Assembly (NCBI GenBank): GCA_015069065.1
Contig: SVJI01000022.1
Coordinates: 1 to 13,101, forward strand
Direction of reading: 5' to 3'
Origin: Oscillospiraceae bacterium
GTDB lineage: Bacteria > Bacillota > Clostridia > UMGS1883
DNA: 13,101 nucleotides
Positions 8,090 through 13,101 of this stretch are shown one piece after another. A program made the position numbers and the translations under genes. Under the pieces are notes generated by a model that worked only from the letters and a program-made list of their open reading frames with translations, searched no databases and was not told the origin of the DNA. Within the stretch, counting starts at the first letter, position 1. Each line of letters opens with the position of its first letter.

Positions 8090-9679
8090 ATGAAGAAAGT
8101 GAAAAAGCTTTCAGTTCTTCTCCTTTGCGCTGTTATGCTACTTGCAGGCTGCGGCAAGGGCGGAACTGAAAAGACCGCGGTGGACAACAATGCAGATTTG
8201 TCGAAGTATCCCATTGAAACTGATGTAACACTCAGCTATTTCAGGGCAATGCCGGTAAACGTTGCTACACTTGTTGAAAATTACGGTGAGACAGAGTATG
8301 CGAAGGAATTTGAAAAACGTGTAGGCGTTAAGATTGAGTACCTTCACCCCGGCGCAAATGCAATTGTGGAGGCACTTAACCTGATGGTTGCATCCGATGA
8401 GCTTCCCGACATAATTGAATATGCGTGGGCGTTTGACTATGTGGGAGGCCCTGCAAAGGCAATCCTTGACGAGGTAATAATCCCTCTCAATGATTACAAG
8501 GAATATGCTCCCAATTTCTTTAATCTTTTGAAAGAAAACAGAGAGTATGACAGAGCATCCAAAACAGATGACGGTGAGTATTATGGTTTCCCAATGATAC
8601 AGAATGGGCCGCTCCTTTCAATCTCAGCAGGCCCTGTTGTAAGAGCAGACTGGCTTCGTGAGCTTGGTATCAGCGAGCCTGAAACGATTGCAGAGTGGGA
8701 AGCAATGCTTACAGCATTTAAGGAGAAGAAGGGTGCAAAAGCTCCGCTTTCATTCAATTACGGATTGTCAAATCAGTTCTTCGCATTCTTAGATGCACCC
8801 AAGGCACCCTACATCGAAGACGGTAAGGTGGTTTACGGTGCAGCTCAACCCAAATTCCGCGAAGCACTTGGAATTGCACATGACTGGTTTAACAAAGGCT
8901 TGCTTGACAAAAATATTGCTTCTGTTGACGGCAAGATGGCAGGCAGCCAGATTCTTTCAGGTGATACAGGCGCATCCTTTATGAGCGGCGGCAGTGGCCT
9001 CGGTCCCCATATTATATCAGGTCAGGCTGAAAATCCCGACTTTGATTTGATAGGTGTAAGATACCCCACTAAAAACAAGGGAGAGATTAACTATTCAACA
9101 CCTACATCAAGACCTATCGGCGGTGCATACACAGCGTCTATATCAACACAGTGTACAAACCCTGCAATTGCAGCAAAGGTACTTGACTATGTATATAGCG
9201 AAGAAGGTCAGATACTCACAAACTTTGGTATAGAGGGTAAGACCTTTAACATGGTTGACGGTGTTCCTACATATTCTGACCTTATTATGAAAAACCCTGA
9301 CGGATTGACAATCTCACAGGCACTTGGTATGTATGTTAAGTCAGGTATCGGTGCATATGGTGTTGTAGACGAGGGATATATCAAGCAGTATTACGAGCTT
9401 CCTCAGCAGAAGAAGGCACTTGAGGCTTGGACAATTGGTGCAGAAAAGTCAATGATGAGAGGACTTCCCACCATTACTCCCAAGAGTGAGGAGCTTTCTG
9501 AGTATGCCAACATCATGAATGAGGTGGATAAGTACCGTGACCAGATGATAATTAAATTTATCACAGGTATCGAGCCTCTGGATAAGTTTGATGAATATGT
9601 TGAAACAATGAACAAATACGGTCTGGAGCGTGCAATGGAAATTCAGACTGCAGCACTTAAAAGATACGAAAAACGATAA
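8090..9679 (+). CDS. Sugar ABC transporter solute-binding lipoprotein (LplA/YtcQ-like)
   Basis: The 529-residue protein starts with a short charged N terminus, a hydrophobic stretch and the lipobox LAGC (Cys21), so it should be lipid-anchored on the outer face of the membrane. Its length, the SELPDI-type segment (ASDELPDIIEY) and the motif VRADWLRELGISEPETIAEW are typical of the large CUT1-family extracellular binding proteins of the LplA/YtcQ group. Genes for two matching permeases follow directly (12-base gap), so it most likely delivers oligosaccharides to them. The ligand cannot be read from the sequence. A pectin-derived oligosaccharide is suggested by the beta-helix protein and esterase in the same gene string. 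An upstream TTG (8063) would extend the protein by nine residues and overlap the previous gene, but is less likely. Confidence 0.93.
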   Translation: MKKVKKLSVLLLCAVMLLAGCGKGGTEKTAVDNNADLSKYPIETDVTLSYFRAMPVNVATLVENYGETEYAKEFEKRVGVKIEYLHPGANAIVEALNLMVASDELPDIIEYAWAFDYVGGPAKAILDEVIIPLNDYKEYAPNFFNLLKENREYDRASKTDDGEYYGFPMIQNGPLLSISAGPVVRADWLRELGISEPETIAEWEAMLTAFKEKKGAKAPLSFNYGLSNQFFAFLDAPKAPYIEDGKVVYGAAQPKFREALGIAHDWFNKGLLDKNIASVDGKMAGSQILSGDTGASFMSGGSGLGPHIISGQAENPDFDLIGVRYPTKNKGEINYSTPTSRPIGGAYTASISTQCTNPAIAAKVLDYVYSEEGQILTNFGIEGKTFNMVDGVPTYSDLIMKNPDGLTISQALGMYVKSGIGAYGVVDEGYIKQYYELPQQKKALEAWTIGAEKSMMRGLPTITPKSEELSEYANIMNEVDKYRDQMIIKFITGIEPLDKFDEYVETMNKYGLERAMEIQTAALKRYEKR

Positions 9680-9691
9680 GGTGGTTAAAGC

Positions 9692-10573
9692 ATGAAAATT
9701 AAGGTTTCCTTGGCACAACGCATATTTGACATATTAAATGTGATTTTTATGCTATTTATGATTGTTATAATGATTTATCCTGTATGGCATGTTGCCTGTG
9801 CGTCCTTTTCCGACAGTAATATACTCTTGGGACATCAGGGACTCTTGCTTGTGCCCAAAGGATTTAACACAAATGCATACAGTGCAGTTTTTACAAACAA
9901 AATGATAGGCGTAGGCTATAAAAACACGATGATTATACTTGTATGCGGCGTAGCAATCAATATGATAATGACCACACTTGCCGCATACTGCCTATCAAGA
10001 AAAAATCTGTATCTTGGTAAGCTTGTTATGAAGATGATTACCATTACCATGTTTATCAGTGGCGGACTTATCCCATCGTATCTGCTTATTACACGTACGC
10101 TTAATATGAATAATTCGCTTCTGGCACTTATACTGCCGACAGCAATCAATACCTATAACTTTATCATTATGCGAACATCGTTTATGCAGATACCTGAGGC
10201 GCTTATTGAGTCAGCCCGTCTTGACGGAGCAACACACCTGCAGGTTTTAACAAGAATTGTTGTTCCTACATCTACGTCTATTCTTGCTGTTATGGTGCTC
10301 TACTACGCAGTAGGGCACTGGAACGCATGGTTTAATGCCAGCATCTATCTGAAAGACCGTACACTTTTCCCGTTGCAGCTGGTACTTAGGGAAATACTTA
10401 TTCAGAATGATACCTCTGCCATGACAGATGCCATGGCAGCTGACCAGCATGCGATAGGCGAATCCATTAAATACGCAATCATTATGGTAGCGACAGTTCC
10501 CATACTGTGCGTGTATCCGTATCTGCAGAAATATTTTACCAAGGGCGTTATGATTGGCGCAGTAAAGGGGTGA
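9692..10573 (+). CDS. Sugar ABC transporter permease (LplC/YtcP-like, CUT1)
   Basis: The 293-residue membrane protein has about six hydrophobic segments (roughly 12-35, 78-100, 112-133, 140-160, 192-210 and 260-278). It carries the EAA loop that contacts the ATPase at residues 169-192 (EALIESARLDGATHLQVLT..VVP). Its C terminus (YFTKGVMIGAVKG) is a hallmark of the YtcP/LplC group, the MalG-like half of these transporters. The ribosome site AAGGTGG (9678-9684) overlaps the end of the binding-protein gene. It should pair with the next permease to form the channel. No ATPase gene is visible, in keeping with systems that share an MsmX-type ATPase. Confidence 0.94.
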   Translation: MKIKVSLAQRIFDILNVIFMLFMIVIMIYPVWHVACASFSDSNILLGHQGLLLVPKGFNTNAYSAVFTNKMIGVGYKNTMIILVCGVAINMIMTTLAAYCLSRKNLYLGKLVMKMITITMFISGGLIPSYLLITRTLNMNNSLLALILPTAINTYNFIIMRTSFMQIPEALIESARLDGATHLQVLTRIVVPTSTSILAVMVLYYAVGHWNAWFNASIYLKDRTLFPLQLVLREILIQNDTSAMTDAMAADQHAIGESIKYAIIMVATVPILCVYPYLQKYFTKGVMIGAVKG

Positions 10574-10577
10574 GCAT

Positions 10578-11519
10578 ATGAAAAAGACAAATAACAAATT
10601 TTCCTTCAGGGAGCAGGGCACTTTATTAAAAAAGGACCTGTATGCCAACAGGGAAGTATATTTCCTGCTTATCCCGGTAGTTGTATTTTACATAATTTTC
10701 TGCTATATGCCAATGTATGGTGCGCTTATCGCCTTTAAGGATTATGCACCGAAACTGGGCGTTACGGGAAGTCCGTGGGTTGGGTTTAAGCATTTTGAAA
10801 TGTTTTTCAACAGCCCGTCCTTCTTAACCATATTATGGAATACAGTCAGAATCAGTCTGTATTCTCTGCTGGTTGAATTTCCTGCACCTATAATTCTGGC
10901 AATGCTTATAAATGAACTGCGAAATGCCCGCTTTGCTAAAGTAGTGCAGACGGCAACATATCTGCCGCACTTTATATCTCTTATAGTAGTTTGCGGTATG
11001 ATAAAGGATTTTACCCGTGATACAGGTATTATTACGCAGCTTCTCAGTCTGTTTGGTGTGCCTGAGGTATCGCTCCTTGGTTACCCGCAGTACTTTCTGC
11101 CCATTTACATTGGCTCTAACATATGGCAGGATGTAGGCTGGAGCAGTATCATATATCTGGCGGCACTTACAGGTGTTGACCCCCAGCTTTATGAGGCAGC
11201 GAAAATTGACGGTGCCAATAAATGGCAGCAGACAATTCATGTAACACTGGTAGGTATTATGCCGACTATTATCACTATGCTGATACTTCGAATGGGCTCA
11301 ATACTTTCTGTTGGATATGAAAAGATTATTCTTCTGTATAACGATGCTACACTGGAGGTTGCAGACGTAATCTCAAGCTACGTGTACAGAAAGGGTATCT
11401 TAGAGCAAAGCTGGAGCTTCTCAACAGCGGTTAACCTGTTTAACTCTGTTGTTAATCTTGTTTTCCTGCTGATAACAAATAAAATCAGCAGTAAGGTTAA
11501 CGAAACCAGTCTTTGGTAA
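10578..11519 (+). CDS. Sugar ABC transporter permease (LplB/YteP-like, CUT1)
   Basis: The 313-residue membrane protein has a cytoplasmic N terminus (residues 1-27) followed by about six hydrophobic segments. The first holds FLLIPVVVFYIIFCYMPMYG, a typical start for the LplB/YteP group (MalF-like half). The EAA loop lies at about 205-228 (YEAAKIDGANKWQQTIHVTL). The C-terminal NLVFLLITNKISSKVNETSLW also fits this group. Only four bases separate it from the preceding permease, and its ribosome site (AAAGGGGTGAG) overlaps that gene's end, so the two should be made together. The order LplC before LplB is the reverse of many related operons, where the LplB-type gene comes first. Confidence 0.94.
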   Translation: MKKTNNKFSFREQGTLLKKDLYANREVYFLLIPVVVFYIIFCYMPMYGALIAFKDYAPKLGVTGSPWVGFKHFEMFFNSPSFLTILWNTVRISLYSLLVEFPAPIILAMLINELRNARFAKVVQTATYLPHFISLIVVCGMIKDFTRDTGIITQLLSLFGVPEVSLLGYPQYFLPIYIGSNIWQDVGWSSIIYLAALTGVDPQLYEAAKIDGANKWQQTIHVTLVGIMPTIITMLILRMGSILSVGYEKIILLYNDATLEVADVISSYVYRKGILEQSWSFSTAVNLFNSVVNLVFLLITNKISSKVNETSLW

Positions 11520-11520
11520 T

Positions 11521-11549
11521 TTGACTTAAATTTAATTAAATAATATAAT
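11521..11549 (+). promoter_or_regulatory. Possible sigma-A type promoter before the esterase gene
   Basis: TTGACT (11521-11526) and TATAAT (11544-11549) are separated by exactly 17 bases, an almost perfect housekeeping promoter. The AT-only spacer contains overlapping 10-bp palindromes (TTAAATTTAA, TTTAATTAAA). A start site about seven bases past the -10 box would fall at 11556-11557, inside the ribosome site AAGGAGAG (11551-11558), leaving a leader of about 8-9 bases. That makes it uncertain: it may be real, may yield a leader without a full ribosome site, or may be chance in AT-rich DNA. Confidence 0.4.
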
Positions 11550-11564
11550 AAAGGAGAGATTTCT

Positions 11565-13101
11565 ATGAAAAAATTATTAGGAAAAACCCTCTGCCTGATT
11601 ATCGCTTTTTGTATGCTGCTTTCCTGCATACCTGCTTTTGCAGCAGATGCACAGGAGAGTAAGCCTACAGTATTCGTGATAGGTGACTCTACCGCACAGC
11701 GCTACGCCTATCCTACAGGTAATCTTGCAGACATTCAGACAACCTTAACCGGTTGGGGACAGGTGCTTTACAACTATTTTAAGGATAGCTGCACAGTAAG
11801 CAACTGGGCACGCAGCGGTGAAAGCACGAAAAGGCTCTACAACACATGGTGGAGCAGTGTTCTGGGTAAGGTAAACTCAGGTGACTATGTTCTTATCCAG
11901 ATGGGTCATAACGATACTAATGCTAACAATGATGAGTGCTATACTATTGCGAATGCAGAAGAGGAAGCATGGGGAGAAGAAGCCGAAAGTAAAATTTCGA
12001 CTGATAATTATATCGACGGCTCCTATAAGTATTACTTAGACCTTTATGTTGAGGCAATCAAGGCAAAAGGAGCATATCCCATCCTTGTATCTTCGATAGA
12101 GCGTTATGACGCTGCATTCTATGTTGCTTCTGCCGATGCAACCAGTTTAAGTTACTTTAATGAGTTAGGTAAGCAGGAAGACCCCGCAAGCAGCACTTTA
12201 TACCTCTATGTAGAGGCAATGGAGAAGGTTGCTACGGAAAATGATGTTCCTTTCATTGACGTATGGACAGATTTCAGAGCAATGCTTCACAATCTTGGCT
12301 CATATGAATCAATACAGTTATTTAATAATTATAGCACCGACAGAGTACACCTTAACAGAAAGGGTGCTATGGAAACCGCAAAACTTTTTGCACAGAAGCT
12401 TAGTACTGACAGCCATGATTATTCACAAGCACTGTCAGCTTACCTTATAGATGATATCGACGCAGTTCAGGATGCAGGAATTCCTACATCCACCCCCATT
12501 ATTTCAGAGGACTTTAACGGTGCATATACAGACGGTGCAAAGGCCGGAGTTCCTTATAACGGTTGGGTAAAACAGGACAGTGGTCAGCTCGTTAAAAATA
12601 AAGGCTTTGAGTATTATAAAAACGGCAACGGGGACGAAGATTTTGCCATGGCGTTCACCAGTACAGAAGCCACCGGTGATTTGGCGCGCTATACACTTCA
12701 GTATGATTTGGAAAAGCCCGTTACCGAAGGATATGTAAAGCTTAGCTTTAAGATGTTTGCACCTGAAGGCACACCCGCTGATGTAATTATGGGAATCAGC
12801 TTTGGCGGCAACGAAAGAATTCTTCGTACAGCGCCGGCTTCAGGGTCAACATATTCTGTAGGTCAGTGGCATACCTTTGACTTCTATCTGGATGTTAAAA
12901 AAGGTTTAATGGTTGACTATATAGACAATAAAATTTTGCACAATAATTTTAACGCAACTTTGGACGGCTTAAAGTTTGTACACTTCGGTCTTTGGAGAAC
13001 TGAGGCGAAGAATGCAAAGATATGTATTGACGACGTTTCTCTCAGCTATATAGATGAGGAAACCTTCAACGCAGCTGCAAGAATACTTCCGGAGGGTGTG
13101 C
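11565..13101 (+). CDS. Secreted SGNH esterase, rhamnogalacturonan acetylesterase-like, with C-terminal beta-sandwich, 3' partial
   Basis: The frame is open from ATG 11565 (ribosome site AAGGAGAG six bases upstream) to the window end, giving 512 visible residues. A signal peptide covers residues 1-26 (AFA/AD). The SGNH blocks are GDST (catalytic Ser42), SGEST (Gly85), GHND (Asn116) and DRVH (Asp259, His262), so the serine-aspartate-histidine set is complete. These motifs and their spacing fit the rhamnogalacturonan acetylesterase group (CE12; RhgT/YesT in Bacillus), which removes acetyl esters from pectic rhamnogalacturonan. After the catalytic domain (about 32-285), residues 314-495 form a beta-sandwich-like module (EDFNGA start, ICIDDV end) resembling those in the two upstream secreted proteins. 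More sequence follows beyond the window. A related deacetylase specificity, such as for xylan, cannot be excluded. Confidence 0.9.
   Translation, partial: MKKLLGKTLCLIIAFCMLLSCIPAFAADAQESKPTVFVIGDSTAQRYAYPTGNLADIQTTLTGWGQVLYNYFKDSCTVSNWARSGESTKRLYNTWWSSVLGKVNSGDYVLIQMGHNDTNANNDECYTIANAEEEAWGEEAESKISTDNYIDGSYKYYLDLYVEAIKAKGAYPILVSSIERYDAAFYVASADATSLSYFNELGKQEDPASSTLYLYVEAMEKVATENDVPFIDVWTDFRAMLHNLGSYESIQLFNNYSTDRVHLNRKGAMETAKLFAQKLSTDSHDYSQALSAYLIDDIDAVQDAGIPTSTPIISEDFNGAYTDGAKAGVPYNGWVKQDSGQLVKNKGFEYYKNGNGDEDFAMAFTSTEATGDLARYTLQYDLEKPVTEGYVKLSFKMFAPEGTPADVIMGISFGGNERILRTAPASGSTYSVGQWHTFDFYLDVKKGLMVDYIDNKILHNNFNATLDGLKFVHFGLWRTEAKNAKICIDDVSLSYIDEETFNAAARILPEGV
12507..13049 (+). repeat. Beta-sandwich module on the esterase, probable distant relative of copies A and B
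   Basis: It encodes residues 315-495 of the esterase. Like copies A and B it opens with an EDF-(T/N)-GA motif followed some residues later by a tryptophan (YNGW). It has a central strand with alternating hydrophobics (YVKLSFKMFAP versus VKFRMR and VRFRMR), a segment close to VGQWHTFDFYLDV (compare DKWNDVELEID), and ends with a hydrophobic-x-hydrophobic-DD-hydrophobic strand (ICIDDVSL versus FMLDDVLF). Overall similarity is much weaker than between A and B, and only the first sub-module is represented. Confidence 0.6.

Noticed and set aside
10247..11240. Antisense frames of 133 and 135 residues opposite the two permease genes
   Set aside because: The permeases have clear EAA loops and membrane segments in the + strand; the antisense products show no domain or plausible ribosome site.
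11526..11540. AT palindromes after the permease gene as a terminator
   Set aside because: The paired arms contain no G or C and have no loop, so a stable stem followed by a U-run is not formed.
12229..12450. Separate small + strand gene of 73 residues
   Set aside because: It is an out-of-frame shadow inside the esterase, whose catalytic DRVH block lies in the other frame here.

Overview
The window looks like part of a polysaccharide-utilisation locus from a low-to-mid GC Gram-positive anaerobe, most likely a Clostridia-type Firmicute. Supporting signs are strong AGGAG-type ribosome sites, a lipobox lipoprotein, S-layer homology (SLH) anchors instead of LPXTG motifs, and an LplA/LplB/LplC-type sugar ABC transporter without its own ATPase in view. 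Species cannot be read from the sequence.

Layout, all on the + strand with very short gaps: (1) 1-2222, the 3' part of a large secreted protein. It is a right-handed parallel beta-helix (pectate-lyase/polygalacturonase-like fold) followed by about 450 residues of beta-rich modules. (2) 2263-5325, a secreted protein that carries the same module train, then further beta and helical regions, a Gly/Ser/Asp linker and three C-terminal SLH repeats. (3) 5326-8070, a second SLH protein with the repeats at the N terminus and about 720 residues of unrecognised beta-rich sequence. (4) 8090-9679, a solute-binding lipoprotein. (5) 9692-10573 and (6) 10578-11519, the two CUT1-type permeases. (7) 11565 to beyond the window end, an SGNH esterase of the rhamnogalacturonan-acetylesterase type with a C-terminal beta-sandwich.

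Proposed joint role (inference): the beta-helix protein cuts a pectic polymer, probably rhamnogalacturonan I or homogalacturonan. The esterase removes acetyl groups. The two SLH proteins bind or display material at the cell surface. The LplABC-type transporter imports the oligosaccharides, presumably powered by a shared MsmX-like ATPase encoded elsewhere. B. subtilis pairs similar transporters (YtcQ-YteP-YtcP) with rhamnogalacturonan enzymes, which is the main known precedent.

The most unusual point is that the beta-helix protein and its SLH neighbour share a collinear module block of about 440 residues. A related beta-sandwich also appears on the esterase, so three secreted proteins of one locus may carry one module family. 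There is no intergenic stretch over 50 bases, and I saw no tRNA, rRNA, mobile element, CRISPR array or convincing terminator.
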